Shown: positions 42,518-56,234, counted from the first letter of the stretch. The stretch is 64,000 nucleotides of DNA from Scleroderma bovista (GCA_037178675.1 JAYMGJ010000090.1:41993-105992), one strand, 5' to 3'. Numbers and translations: made by a program. The notes: a model not told the origin generated them from the sequence alone.

Positions 42518-44632
42518 TCAGGAGAAAGAACTCACATAGGAATTCATATCGTTGGGGAAGAATGATGGTGGAGATTGAATACCTGACCCACTTGCGTTGG
42601 AGCCTGTACCACCACTTGAACTCGGTGTTGGTGATTCGGCATCATCAAACCTGAAAAAGTCTTCCTCGCGGATAAGCATGAGAGCCTCGGAAGATGTCAT
42701 GCTTGTCGTGTGATACGCTGAAGAAGAACTAGAGATCGTCGTGGGTGGATGGGCGCTGTACGCGTACCCTGCATGTCCTTGCAGGTGTCCATGTCGGTGT
42801 TGGCCTGCACCCATGTACCCAGGGTGTAACTGCTGTTGCATACCGTACTGCCCAGCACCCATTGAAGGAACGGGAGCTCCAGAAGAGGAAGCGGGGGACA
42901 TTGATAAGTTGTGCCCAATACTACCAAGCCCAGGCTTAAGGGACAACATGGGGGACAAACTTAGTGAAGACAAGTTAGGAGGTGTAGGCGACAGTGAATA
43001 CCCGTGTCCCGAACTTGAGGGAGGCGATGGATACCCTCCACCAGGTTTGACATTAGGCGAATACCGGAAGTGGTATACCGCAGAAAAGATTTTGACTGGG
43101 CGAGGTCTAGATGATTGTGCAGGTGGTATGCCACCTGCGTAATAAGCGGAGGCGGCTCCACTGTCCGGAGCACGGTATACGTCTTGGATGATAGTATATA
43201 ATGTCGGGTCTGTTAGGAGTATGACACCAGTGGAGTGACACAGCACAAAGTACACGTGGATTTATATGAACAGAAAGCAACGCAAAAAAAAAATTAGCAT
43301 ATGGCTTGAAGGCGGAGGGAAATGCTTACTAGCCGCTTTAGAAAGGATATCCCAATACTTGGGTACAAGAGCTGTATTATACAGCATTGGTCCACCGTGC
43401 GTCGATCCAGTCGAGGAAGGTTGGGAGGGAGCGGACGCTGATGAAACGTAGGGTCCTACGCATACCAGTTTTGTGTCCTCCGAATGTATGGGTGCCCCGT
43501 CCAGTAAGACAATATATGATGACTTTCCGTTAATGGGAGTCGGCGAGACAAAGGTTACGATCGGATCGATATCGCGCATGCGACGCGCTGAGCCAGAGTG
43601 GCTTGGTGCCTGCGGGCTAGTAGGAGGGACAGATGATGGGGCCGAAGAATGAGATGACGGTGAAACCCAGCGGGACTGCGAATGCTCTGGGAGAATATCG
43701 ATGTACACGGGAGTGCGTGAATCCGCAGTTTGAGGATGTTTTGGCGCGGATGATGATGGTGACATAACAAGGTCGAAAATGTTCTCGGGTGGTGGTACTA
43801 GTAGTGAAGCAAGGGAAAGATCTTCAGAGGATGACGAGGAAGTGGAGCAGGAGTCTGAGGAACCCTCGGTTGATATAGTGTAAAGGAAGGGGTCGCCGGC
43901 CAAGAGTGGGGACGATGTATGGCAGACCAAAGTCCGCGCGTTGTTCGAACATAAGTGGTCAGCGGCTGATTGAGGCCGGGTAGGAGCACGATAACAACGC
44001 GTGAGGGAATCGATCACTGGTATGACACATAAATATAAACAACGTTTTATGAAAAGAGCATGGCTGCGCAGACAAAGCGCGCCAAGGAAGACCACGAAAG
44101 GGGACGTAGAGGGTGATTGCACACATCATACTCACTTTCGCGCCCCTCTACAGTATCTCTGAGTTGCTGGAGACGACTACCCACCTGCTTGGCGGACCTA
44201 TATTTGCCAGTTGCACGGTAAATGTAATCGGAAATGAAACGATTACGCATAGGGAATCGTCCAAGAATACGTGTTTCCCTTGTGTCCTCGGGGACATACT
44301 CTTGCAGAGCTGAGTGGAAAAGCAAATGAACCACATGCGGGAAAGAGATTGGAAAATCGATCGGTGACAATGTGTAACGTCGCACCTTTCAGCATGGTTG
44401 CCTCGAGATAGGGAGGCCATACGGCCTCGCCCTGACCTTTGAGCGTCTTCCAGGACTTCCTTGTATTGAGGATGGCATGCAATATCTCTTCGCTGGATTT
44501 GGGAGTGTCATGAAACGAGCCTTGGGGCCAGAGGGGACTGCGGTGGGTGTCGAGGGAGACATCCGGAAGGTCAGGGTCATGCACGATGCCACGTTCACGA
44601 ATATGGAGGCTGGTGGGGAACGTCATTGGCAC
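42518..44632 (-). CDS. TEA/ATTS-domain transcription factor
   Basis: Four exons on the minus strand: 44386-44632, 44136-44309, 43330-44016 and 42518-43209, giving 599 residues. The TEA DNA-binding domain spans about residues 58-138 and is split by the first intron: VWPPYLEATMLK joins to LQEYVPEDTRE, RFPMRNRFISDYIYRATGK and SAKQVGSRLQQLRDT, the recognition helix. The rest is Ser/Pro/Gly-rich with a central segment (PIVTFVSPTPINGKSSYIVL) and a C-terminal region with low-complexity repeats. Related fungal TEA factors are AbaA and Tec1, which control development and filamentous growth; a similar role here is inference. An alternative last intron (GTGAGT near 42535) would change only the final residues. 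Confidence 0.88.
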
Positions 44633-47600
44633 GAGGGACAGTCGGCGATCTTACAGAGGGCAGGAAATGAAGGGCGATCTATATAGCACACCACCACCAC
44701 TGCGCCGGGATGATACAACAGAGGGGCACATGAAAAAATAAAGAGATAATAATTATTTCAGCACCCGGACATGTGAGCAGCTGGCAATGCAGACTGAGCG
44801 TCGCTTGCATAAGAACGGAACGCTGTTCGCGTCCCAAACGTTCGCGGTAGTGACCTTGAAAAGTTTAGCAAGGTACATCCGCTGCATCCGCGGCACGCCG
44901 GCACGATGGCGGTGCCGTGTCTCCCGCCGGGCCAGAACCAGGACAAAGCACGTCGTCCCTCGGTCCTGGCAATGTCCCTAAACAAAACTTATCAGCCGTT
45001 ATCCGGCGAAGAACGAGGGTTGGGAAAAAAGAAATTATATGGTAAACGGCTACACGCTTGATGCAGGAGGCATTGAGTAGAACGCGAGGTTGCTGTCGAT
45101 CCTGGACGAGTATGATTGGGCGAGCACATCTGAGATCCTCCGGCGATGCAAACACCCCGAACACGGAGAATGCCGCTTCATTTTTACAGCGTGATCGCAA
45201 AAGGTAATCCCCAAACAATGACATAAGCGAGCTTACCCAGAAAATCCAAGCTAATTATTATTTACTTCCGTTAGTCTCTCATGAGGAGAGAGGAGACAGT
45301 ACATCCAGGGACGAAACCAACCCTCAGGTCGGGTTCACCATGTCCTATTTCTGCCAGCGCCCTACCGGGTTCACAGCATACCCTCTACCGAATACCTAAT
45401 CAAGTCATGAGCATCTCCGGAGATGCGTCTCGAAAACACCCCTTTTGCATACACGTACGTAGATACTGACATAACCAGTGTCCGGCTTGTCCACACCCCC
45501 ATACCCGATAGCTTCGCCCCCTTCCTCCGTTTACATGTTTGAAAGTCTCAGGATTCCACCAATTTCGTTCACCGCACTCGGACTTCACCCCATGGACACA
45601 ACCCCGCATCTCATCGAAAGGCCTTGACATCATGCGTAAATAAGCTGGATCTCCCAGGTAACAGAACAGTTCTTTGAGCCTATCTCTGCACTAACTTTGA
45701 ATATGCGTGCCAGTACTAGCCTCAAGGACAATGACAAATGTGACTCCTACCAGTCGAGATGCAGCGCTAGCCTGTGAGTAAATTTAGGGTGTTTGAGCGT
45801 AAGACGCCGCTACAACATTTTCTGAGCTGTCAGTCCCCTACTTGGAAAGAAATCAAAGTGAAACGCCACAGCCCGACAGTGGACAGCTCAGAAAGTAGAA
45901 CCAGTCCTTGGTAAGGCACATGTAGGCACAGATACAGATGGAGATAAGGTAGGAGGCAATGCCATTGCGCTCTATTGAATTGTTTGGTTACTGTAAGAAC
46001 GTTGAGCTCTCCTATTTGGTAAGTAAAGATTTCCTAACACAGGACCTTGGGATGGCCTGGGGCTTCGCCTGAAGTCATCTGTGACTCGACCGTTTGTCCA
46101 TCGCAATTATCAGTTCGCTTGTGCATCGGATGACAACAAGATAATCACCACTCCTGCCAGCCACTGCTTCACCTATTATTACTCTCCCCTCCGTCCCTTT
46201 AATCACCTGTGGGGCGCATCAGAACCCACAAGGCGCTTGACGTGGGTATTTAATCATCAATACTCGCAAACATATCATACAACACGTTGTCGCCGTGTCT
46301 ATGCAATGGGGTTATTATACAATCGTTGGTGCAATGGTTCGTCAAAGTGGGTTAGTCGCGGATTGGTCGATTGATTGATCGATTGGCCAGAGACTGCCAG
46401 ACGACAAGCGCGATTGTAGGTGGCTCCGGCCAAGGCGCACTCGGCATGTTGTTGCACTAGTCTGCGTCGATGGTATGAATACCAATACAACGGATAAGAA
46501 GCAACGAAGTGAAATAGGTCACTTCATAATGACTTCATAGTGGAAGTTAAGTAAACCTTGTTGTGTGGTTGCAAATTGTCATTAAGATACTGTGGGAATG
46601 GTTGATACACCAAGCAAGCCTGCAAACGGGAGATTGCACTCATTTAATTTGAGGGTTGGCGGGAAAGACCTATGTACAACCCTTGATACCCGTGCAAGAT
46701 CATAGTCAGCTGTAACGGCTCCAAGGAAAAGAAGTTTGCTTTGCACCCACGTGCCACAAACCTGGAACACACCTCACCCGTTCTTCTCCTTGTATCCTGC
46801 TATGTGCGGGTCAAGGGTGTCATGTTCAAGGACAGGGTCTCATCCATTCATCTATAAGGAAGGGGGGAGCCATTATGACGCCTTGTGGCGGAAATCCGAC
46901 CATGTCGGGGAAGACAATATCTAAGAAGGCCACTGATGTGATATTTAATTTTGTGGGAAGGCCATCTCCACTTTCCTACCGTGATCGAGTTGCGAGGAGA
47001 CGAATTAATTTAGACCCACAATAAAACGGGTGTGCTGATACCCGCCATCAAACGCGCGAGACGGATACATAACTCTGGGTCGAACTAACGGGTCTGAAAA
47101 ACGCTTTGCATCTAGCGTCCCAAGTCTCGTTGTGTGCTTGAGCTCTCCGCGCAGTATTTGCATCGGGATGCTGCAAGGCCAAGGGGATTCCTTCTGTCAG
47201 TGTGGCTTCGGCGTTGTTTAGTTCTGTGAAACCAAGCCTGGACGCGCGCCCGCAGTATTATTTCATCCAGGGAACCTACCCGGATTTATGTTTTCATATA
47301 AATACTGCTTCCTTTCCAAGGGCATGTTCGTCACCGCATTGGGGCGACGGACATGTTGGGGAACGGAGAAAGCGGAAGAGACAAATGCTGTGTGACTTCC
47401 CGCTTTGGCCGAAGTTCTTGGGTGACGTGTGATGGGTGAGCGGATGTTATAGAAGGCGTGTGAGGGGTTGACTTTTGGTTATATATACCGCATCTCGAGA
47501 TCGGTACGGTTCACTGTAGTACCGGTGGTGTTCTCTGTGCTCCTCTGTCGGTTCGGAAGGATAGACAAGACCGGCAGGGGTTGCGTTCTTGCGATGCAGC

Positions 47601-49564
47601 GGAATAGTTTCAAGTCTCTTGTCTCCCACTAGTATCTCACATGCAAGAGCTCGAGGTAAGTGTGCTGATTACGGTCACTACGAGCTCTGCTTAATATCTT
47701 CTGGTTTTGAACACAAGCCTCGCCTTTGCGCCTCGCGATCACCGTCTTGATACTGGAAGTGAAGCGATGCTTGGCGAGAAGGTGTTACGCACCCATGGAA
47801 GTTTTCTGTGACCTGTGGAATTTTATCAACTTGGCAAGACATGGACAGCGACCTTATGCACCGTTATTACCTTGCCCCCGACGTCGATCCACAGGACGGC
47901 TATTTGCTTGCGCCTTGCTCCAAATTTCGGGTGTTTGTGGAACATGATCATAGCGTCTCGATCCCAGGTCACCTCCACCCTTTACTTGTGTTCACACTTA
48001 ATCCGCTTCCTCTCCGAGATGGGGGTCAATTCCAAATTCGAGTGGAAGCGCTGTGTATGCATCGTAGGATACGGAGAAGCCCGGCGCCGTTTGTTGCATT
48101 TATGGCCCTCATCGATTGTCAAGCATTATATCCCTGCAAATTCAAGATGGGTTTTCGTTTCACGACAGGGTATATGCATGTGGTTTGCTCCTATGTTCGA
48201 GTATATGCGGTGCAAGCGGTGATCGCCCTGCTTCCAGGTTGATTATTCTAATTGGGTTGGACTTGAAGTAGAAGTCATGTACAGCAGTTGGATAAGTCCG
48301 GCATCTCGTCTGTTGCAAGGCTCAATAAGTTTCGGTGTTTGCACTACTACTCACGAAGAAAACCAAACGCCGCGAACTCCGCAGTTGCAATAGGCGTGGG
48401 GTAACACAGGTTCGAGAGATAGACCCACAGACTTGCAGATCTGCCCGCGAAGGTTATTGTATGTGATGGATACACGCACCGCTTCGTCATGTCGATAGTT
48501 GCAATGCTGTTACAAGCACTACTATTACATAGGTCATCCATGGGTTTTCAACAAACCATGACATATGACTCATCTTTCAAAGTTCAAACACTCGTCGTGT
48601 GACACCTTTCCGTACTCGTGCCTTGTAACTGAAGAACTTGAAAGCTCTGCAGATCCCATTTAACTCGTGATGACATCCACTACTTGCGAGGAGTCCAAAA
48701 CACAGGTAGCACCTTCCACGAAATGGACGATGGACCATCTTGTCGCCTACAAGAAGCAAAGCATGACCACTTCGATATCAACGTGGATCCCACCATTCTC
48801 AACAATCTAGACAAGGGCCACCTCGCTGTCTAGATAAGAGATTCCACTCGCCTCTTCATGAAAAATACAGTTTCTGGAACAGCCCAATCCGCCCTCGATG
48901 ATGTTGTCGCTGATCTCCTTCATTCGTTGCGCTATGGAGAACCCGATTGTGTTATCCATCGATGGTGTGATACGAGCTTTGTTACTCAGTCAAGGATATG
49001 TTATGGATGCGGCATGTCACCTTGTTGTTATGGAGAGGTGGAAGGTATGTTATAGATGAAGGCAGTAATCACAATTCTCATTGATTTTTGAGTCTGGCAT
49101 ACCTGCCAACAACCCAGAGCCCGAGCCCACTGTGGCGACAATAATCGTGCAGTCATCGACCTGCCGCCGTATCACCGGGCTACGGCACAAACTGAAAGAA
49201 GGATATGTAACCCGCTCAATCAGCGTGTATGAACAACTTTCTGCACGAGCACCAAAATTTGTCGCCACGAAACATATTTTCAGCCTGTGTGCTTGCTGCT
49301 GACAGTGTGTAGTAGTACCTAGTATCGGCTCTTTAGACATGTACATTATTGTATTGACGATGAACGTATGTAAGTATGTACTTGCAGACTCTGGGCGCGC
49401 TTCCTTTCGGAAGCCAGGCCATTCACGTGAACTTGCATTAGTACTAATCGAGGCAAGTGCAAGTGACACTTTGCCGCATTCACACATGCCTCTGTAAGGT
49501 TGCATTGCCGCATTCCCTTTTTCCCCTCCCCTCACCCTCTCTTTCGAGTTCGACCAGCTGGGGA
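44633..49564. other. Long region without clear genes upstream of the TEA factor
   Basis: Nearly 5 kb separates the TEA gene from the glucanase gene, which are divergently transcribed. ORFs here are short, mutually overlapping and without recognised motifs; the longest open stretches are around 47800-48240 (+) and 49050-49535 (-). Likely a large regulatory region, long 5' UTRs and possibly unrecognised non-coding RNA. No tRNA-like B box was noticed. Confidence 0.5.
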
Positions 49565-52500
49565 ATGTCGGCGTCCCGCCCAGACAGCGTTGCTGATCCC
49601 TTCAGCACAGCACCAAACACTCCTGTGCCTCCACTGGACGACCTGCCGCATTCTCAGAATGCTCCCAGACCCTCCTCTTATCTCTCTCCAGAGACGGTGA
49701 GAACGAGCGTCGTGACCAACAACGATCCCACTGGACCCGAAACCACCGGCGAAGGCACTGGATCTGCTACCAGTAGTCGTTCTGGCTCTCAACTTGCCCA
49801 GCTTCAGTCAGACCCTCAGCCACACACACCGGATCCGACGAGCACTTCCTTCCCCGAACTAGATGGTGTGCTTCTCCCCCCCAGGGCGTCTTTCTTCGCT
49901 CAATCACAGACCCCTGAAATGGGGGGCACCCCCCGCGAGTCGATTTTCCACACTGTCTCGACCGAGGGACTTGGGGCTGCACCTTTAATCCCCAAAGTCG
50001 AAGGGGGCCCCATGTCAGCTCCCGAGACAGGTATCAAACCGGAAGGTGACTATGCGTTTGCTGATGAAGCAGCAGCAGCATCTTCTCCAGGCTCTGGGCT
50101 GTCGAGCGAACCCGTAAAACGTAAACCGTTCTTCACACGACGGCTCGTTTGGATCTCCCTGTTTGCATTGGCCATCGCGCTTATCGTGCTTGCCGTTGTG
50201 CTTCCTGTCTACTTCGTCGTCATTAAGCCGAAGAATCTTTCCACGAGTACGCCTGGGTCTGGTGGTTCGGGTTCTGGCGGTTCGGGTTCAGGCTCCGGTC
50301 CGCCCATAAGTTCCCCCGGCGGTGCAACATCCGGTGGAAATGGGTCGATCGTCACCACCTCTGATGGATCAACATTCACCTACATCAATCCATTTGGAGG
50401 GTATTGTAAGTATCTATCTCAAATTCCTCTCGCTTAAGTTTCTTTATTCCCCTTGCCTCTCCTGTCCCATCTTCCTGTCCTCTTTAATGTCCAACAAGGC
50501 TGCTGGGGTGCCTTACGTGCGGTGGGATGGTCTTTAGGGTGCTTTCCCATAGGAAAATTTGATCCAACCGCACGCCTTTCCTAGCATATGCTGGGACTCA
50601 ACCCAATACTGCGCCATGACGGTGTTCTACTGCATGTTGTCTCGTGTCATACATGATAGCGATCACGGGATTTTACTATCGGATGTCCTGTCGCTCGTAT
50701 GACTGTCAAACATTGTTTCGTGGTTCACTTTCAGTGTTTCGTGGATTCGACATCTGTGTTATACGTGTTATCTCTGATATTCACTAATGACTTTTCGTTT
50801 CCTAGGGGTTGCCGATCCGAAAGATCCTTTCAACAACGGTGCCCGTCCAAATTCGTGGACGCCTCCCCTGAACACCTCATGGACGTGGGGCAAGGACAAG
50901 GTCTACGGGTAAGCGATGTGGTGTTTCCTCTTCATTGGCAGTTTGCTTACCACATTTGGTGTCTGCATCATATTTTTCTTTTCGTTTGCTGCAATGATCA
51001 TGCGCTCTGATGACGCGATAATGTGGTCATCCATCTCAATATGCTCCAACTCGGAATCCCTCTAAACCGCGGTAGTGTCAACCTTGGAGGTCTATTCGTT
51101 TTGGAGCCTTTCATCTCTCCAGCCCTGTACCAAAAATATCCCGGCGCGGTAGATGAATGGACCCTGACTCAGCTTATGGCTGCAGACACCGCAGGTGGTG
51201 GAGTGAACCAGCTGGAGGACCATTACAACACCTTTATTGTACGTCTTGGGTTTCCAACCGTTTCGGATCTGATTCGTTTATGTCATCCCGACTACTAATT
51301 GTGCGGATGCGCTCTATTACAGACGGAACAAGACATTGCTCAAATCGCAGGGGCCGGACTCAACTGGATCCGGCTACCTATCCCTTTCTGGGCTATCGAG
51401 AAATGGGACTTTGAACCATTCCTTGATAAGGTTTGCTGGCCGTACGTATTTTCTACTATTTTCTACTTGCTGGCTCTCTGACCCTGTCCGATCTTTTGTC
51501 AACTCATTTGTGGTCGTTAGATATATCCTTCGGGTGTTCCAATGGGCAAGAAAGTATGGGCTGAGGATTAACCTCGATTTGCACACAATCCCCGGCTCCC
51601 AAAATGGTAAGGAGAACAGCGTAATAGTTTATTCACCTCTTTGACCCTCTGGTTTCGTTTCATAACTTCAGGCTACAATCATTCTGGAAAACTGGGCTCG
51701 ATCAACTTCATGAATGGTGTGATGGGCGTGGCCAATGCAGAACGCGCAATCAACTACATCCGCATCATTACCGAGTTCATATCTCAACCCGAGTGGCAGT
51801 CAGTTGTTCCAGTGTTTAGCATTATGAATGAGGCGCTTGTCCCGACCATAGGGAAAGATCAAATGACATCCTTGTTAGTATTTTATTTCTCTGTTTCCCG
51901 TTGCCGGTTTGCGCTTTTTGTTTACTGATACATTATATCGCTGCCCAACACAGCTATCTCCGCACCCACGACATGATCCGCAACATCACAGGCTATGGAG
52001 CAGGCCACGGGCCGTACATTGCTATTCACGACGGTTTCCAAGGGCTCGCAGACTGGGCAGGCTTTTTGGAGGGATCAGACCGCATTATGATAGACACTCA
52101 CCCATATTTTGCATTTAATGGACAAATGAACGATGCCCCCATTGCGACTGGTGTTGGATTGCAGGCCGGAGGACAGTGGCCACAGATGGCGTGTAGCTCA
52201 TTTGGGCCGCCTATGACTCAGAGGTGGGTTCTGTATTTGCCTCTTGATGTGGAGAGGTGGATTGACTTAGCATTATCTTGCCTCTTGTGACTCTCTTTCG
52301 CCAGTCAAACGGCCTTTGGAGTGTCCATCGCAGGAGAGTTTAGCAATGGGTACAATCCTTGTGGATTATTCGTTACTGGAGTGCCAGATAATACTTTAGC
52401 CGAGTGTGCGCTGTTCCTGGATTCGTCGCAATGGAACGATACAATGAAGGCTGGTCTTCAAGAGTTTGCGATGGCAAGCATGGATGCATTGCAAGACTGG

Positions 52501-53116
52501 TTCTTCTGGACATGGAAGGTAAGTCGGTCTTCACCACTTCCTCGTTCTTTGCTGCCATACTGAAATGGAATCGGCTTAGGTTGGCAATTCCACCAGCGGT
52601 CACGTTGAGGCCCCACTTTGGTCGTACAAGCTTGGACTGGAACAGGGGTGGATGCCAACGGACCCACGTACCGCGTTGGGAACGTGTGCTGCTCTCGGCG
52701 TGTCGGTGCCCTCCTTCGATGGCACTTACTTGTCTTGGCAAACAGGTGGTGCCGGGGCTGGTACTATTTCTCCTGCTTCCACTTCCCTGTACCCATACCC
52801 ACCGGCATCCATTTCCGGACTCACCGCAGGAGCCATCCAATCCCACCTACCCACTTATACCCTTACTGGCAGCCCTGTGCCAACACTTCCCCCTCCTACA
52901 TTCTCGCCTCAGCCGCCTGCGAGCGTGAGCATTGGGAACGGGTGGCACGACGTTAATGACCAGGCGCTGTCGCCTACGGAAGTCGCGGGATGTAGCTACC
53001 CGAATGCGTGGGATGCGGTCTCGTCCCCGGTGCCTGCGGCTCCGTGCCCAGCTACAGCCACTGCGACAGATGGAGGAGCTGGCCCTGTCGCGACACCTGC
53101 TGCTCGGCGAGCGTGA
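49565..53116 (+). CDS. GH5_9 exo-beta-1,3-glucanase, type II membrane protein
   Basis: Nine exons (49565-50405, 50806-50908, 51076-51238, 51323-51441, 51521-51606, 51672-51873, 51954-52223, 52305-52518, 52580-53116), 844 residues. The cytosolic N-terminus of about 190 residues is Ser/Pro-rich. A membrane span (LVWISLFALAIALIVLAVVL) follows, preceded by basic KRKPFFTRR, then a Gly/Ser linker and the catalytic domain: FGGYWVADP, VNLGGLFVLEPFI, GLRINLDLHTIPGSQNG, acid/base Glu in FSIMNEAL, DTHPYFAF, and nucleophile Glu in IAGEFSNG. It resembles fungal ExgD/Exg-type enzymes that remodel cell-wall glucan outside the plasma membrane. The C-terminus is Pro/Ala-rich. The first intron (400 bp) is unusually long for this window. 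Confidence 0.92.
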
Positions 53117-54497
53117 TACCCGTCATATCTTACTTCGGGTTTCTAGAGTTTTCTAGAGACGTGGGCGCTGTGGTGCGTTCTTTTGGTATTGCAAGACTTT
53201 TCTTTATGACAAAAGACTACCCCTGCTAATCTATCGGAACAATCTTTCTCTTCGCCATTACTCTCATGCTATCGCTATCGCCGACTCTCGTTTGTCGTCT
53301 ATTGCTTGTGATTCTTGACTATCTTCACATAGTGTTGAACAGAATCGCCATCCTGGCAGATATATATTGCAATTTTGTGTACATATGATGGGGGACGCTT
53401 TGCTTATTAGTTTTCATGGAGGTTCCCATGTTGATCAGACTATTTTTTTTTTCGTTAGTACCTAGCCACGTTCCTTATGGACAGAAGGGATGATTCCCGT
53501 TTTCTGATTGTCTGTGCTGATGCCGCGACGTAGCCTATGCATGAAGTAGGTATGTGGGCGTGACGGATTTAAGCCTGGGCCACAGCATGCCATCTTCCTT
53601 GAGAAAACCGACCGTCTCCCTTGGGCTGTCTGGCTCGCCCCCCGCAGACTAGTCTGCTGTTACTATCCTTAAAGTTCCTCTTTACATAGTAAGCAAACAG
53701 CTTGCTTCGACTTGGGCCGCCGTCAGACTCAGGAGAAATTCTACTTTCATGCCTCAGATTGCTGTGACATTTGTATGCAAATGGGCTTGTTGGCATTATT
53801 CAACCCTCTTTTTCATGTCCTCGTTGACTCTCATCCTCGCAGCGGGACACCCAGATCGCGATTTTTTGAGTGGTATGTAATTTACTCAAGTAAAAAAAAT
53901 TATCACTTGCCTCGGAGTAGAGCAAAGGGTGGATCCAGTCACCCAGTCGGCACCCACATTCCTACTCGAGAAACCACTGGGTATTAATACAGCGGCCACT
54001 GCAACGAGTCCCAAGGGTTTTTACGGGTCGCCCCACTTGGTATGGAACATTTTAATTTCTCAGAGAACCGACCGCGATTTTTTTTTGGGCGCTTAAAAGA
54101 GCCGGAATGCCATCAGCCTGACAGCCAAAACTAACTTAGATTGCCTTAGTATTATTACATGGGCCTGCGGCGCCATTTCCGCGACCACTATTGACGTCCT
54201 CTCGGACCGTCCAACTCGGTTCTCATGCCTACCCCCTGAAGGTGCATCAGCCTGCGGGCAGTTTCGAGCTGTTTGCCTCACGATCATTACTTGTATGGAT
54301 CATGTGCTGGTAAGCCGAGTCATAAACCTTTGCCGCAATCACAGACACGACCCTGTCGTTCTGCACCAAACTGTTATTAATGTCACGATATTTAGGAGAC
54401 TCGTGAATATAACTGACCGGTTACAGCGCACACGTGCTCCAACAAAACCTCTTGCACAAGATTATACCTTCGAAACCGAAATCTAGACGGGACACTG
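53117..54497. other. Intergenic region, convergent 3' ends
   Basis: 3' flanks of the glucanase and HET genes. Contains a poly-T run near 53442-53452 and another near 54078. No gene supported. Confidence 0.6.
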
Positions 54498-56234
54498 TTA
54501 GGTAGGTGTATACACGAGCACATTCTTTACCTTCGGTGTATGGCGTGGCTCCCGACTGGTCGAGGTATGTATTATGAGGGTGACTTTATATTCGTTGTCC
54601 CCCTTGTTGCCTCCATAAACAACACTACCAGAGTTCGTTTTGCGCATGGTTACGTTTACCACCTCACCCGTACGTAGGGGTAACCTGGCCCAGTCCATTT
54701 TGGACCGGTTCCGGACGGCTTCCTTGTCCTGCCCTTCGTCTAATTCACCTGCCGTAGCATACACCCAGGGCCCACCGCCTGATTTAAAGGATGAGGCACC
54801 TAGCGCTACGGTAAAGCATTCTCCATCCGTAGGTCTCTGAACAACGATTCTTGCGACTGTCAAGCATTGATCAGGCTCGAGTGGCATTTCCATTCGCAGC
54901 AAGGCGGTCCCGTCCCCGGACTCAGCAATGACACAACGAGGAGCAACGTTTAGCTTCGGTATGAACCTGGCTTCCAACACCCTGACGTATTGTACAACGA
55001 AGTTTGGCGAGGTGATTTCCTTCCGTGGTGTTGTCATGTTCGCCTGTGATAGGTGAATGTCCTGAAGGACATATCCACTGTCAAATCGTTCTATTCCCCC
55101 TTTATGGTCTAGGTCTAGAGTGCGTCCATAGTGTTGAACGTGCGGCGAAAAGAGCTTCTTCAGGTAAATGCAAACTGGCTTGGCTGTTTCACATTCTACC
55201 ACATAACTGTTGCCATCCCAGACAACAGGACCTGTACAGCAACAGAGAATAGCCTCGAAGGTGTCCTTATGGTCTTCCAGTTCCCTCATTGGGAGCGTAA
55301 TATTCAATCCATTATTCGTCATAGCGAACTCCAGTAGATGCGGAATCGTGCCTCGAAGGTGTGCCTGGTCTTTTTCAGTCCAATACTGGGTCCATTTGTC
55401 GGGGGATATTCGGTGTATAGCACTGGATCGAGAAAAGGAGACGGGGGATTCGGCAAGAGGACCAAGGGGGGTAGAAGGGGGGCGGCGACCAGGGATATGT
55501 GTGCGCCAAGCGAAAATACTTTGATCATTTGACGCCCTAATGATCTCATGTTGCAGTCTAGAAAAAGCCTTTTTTCCTCCCTCGCCATAAATAATGGGCA
55601 TGTGGACATCGAAGATACCCATCAGGGAATAGGCCATATCTTCGTCCTTGGTCGTCCGCCGTCTTGCTGCCCAAGACATACGCGTCGCTATGCTGAAGAA
55701 GTACAGACGTTCCGGGTACAGCAAGGCATCTGAATGTATACCAGTTATCCTGGCCACTGTTGATGCTAGGCTGATCTTGCTCCCGATCATGGTCCAGTCT
55801 TTAGCAAAGAAATAAAGGGTCTCTGGTGCAAGGAGTTCCTGCAGCGTCCACCCGCGAGTGAACCACTCGCTATCCTCAAAGCCTGCGTTTTCTTCATCCA
55901 GACCCTCATCACTGGAAACATCATCCAGATAGGCATAGCATACATGGGCAGCCCTATACCATGCAAACATGGAATTCAGTGATTCCGAGAGAACGGCACT
56001 GCTCCGTTTGTCAATACAACACGTATCAATCCACACATACTCCAGACCGTCTTGTACAGCCTGAGCACAACAACGCTCAATCTTGGCGTAACCGGGCATA
56101 GGAGAGCATGTGTTATTTCTGATATCATCGAACCGTACTTCGCCATGTCGCCACCGATGCGACAGAATCGCATAAGCTGGTGGCTTGTGCGAAAATTCCT
56201 CTAGTTGGCGTGTGCGAGCCTTTAGAAGGTGCAT
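54498..56234 (-). CDS. HET-domain protein (heterokaryon-incompatibility type)
   Basis: A single exon of 578 residues from MHLLKARTRQLEEF, the usual start of this family. The open frame runs 51 codons further upstream to 56387 but that part has no family match. HET-domain blocks are clear: YAILSHRW, LEYVWIDTCCIDK, FTRGWTLQELLAP, and DMAYSLMGIFDVHMPIIYGEG. The C-terminal half is not assigned. HET domains trigger cell death after non-self recognition in ascomycetes and are related to TIR domains; many basidiomycete copies have no known role. The domain is complete and no break is visible. Confidence 0.9.
   Translation of the reverse strand: MHLLKARTRQLEEFSHKPPAYAILSHRWRHGEVRFDDIRNNTCSPMPGYAKIERCCAQAVQDGLEYVWIDTCCIDKRSSAVLSESLNSMFAWYRAAHVCYAYLDDVSSDEGLDEENAGFEDSEWFTRGWTLQELLAPETLYFFAKDWTMIGSKISLASTVARITGIHSDALLYPERLYFFSIATRMSWAARRRTTKDEDMAYSLMGIFDVHMPIIYGEGGKKAFSRLQHEIIRASNDQSIFAWRTHIPGRRPPSTPLGPLAESPVSFSRSSAIHRISPDKWTQYWTEKDQAHLRGTIPHLLEFAMTNNGLNITLPMRELEDHKDTFEAILCCCTGPVVWDGNSYVVECETAKPVCIYLKKLFSPHVQHYGRTLDLDHKGGIERFDSGYVLQDIHLSQANMTTPRKEITSPNFVVQYVRVLEARFIPKLNVAPRCVIAESGDGTALLRMEMPLEPDQCLTVARIVVQRPTDGECFTVALGASSFKSGGGPWVYATAGELDEGQDKEAVRNRSKMDWARLPLRTGEVVNVTMRKTNSGSVVYGGNKGDNEYKVTLIIHTSTSREPRHTPKVKNVLVYTPT

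Noticed and set aside
47726..48242. Overlapping ORFs of 135-144 codons on the plus strand
   Set aside because: Two frames are open at once with no family motif; composition does not favour either. Left as part of the gene-poor region.
49050..49535. 161-codon minus-strand ORF before the glucanase
   Set aside because: No motif and it overlaps the glucanase 5' region; likely chance.
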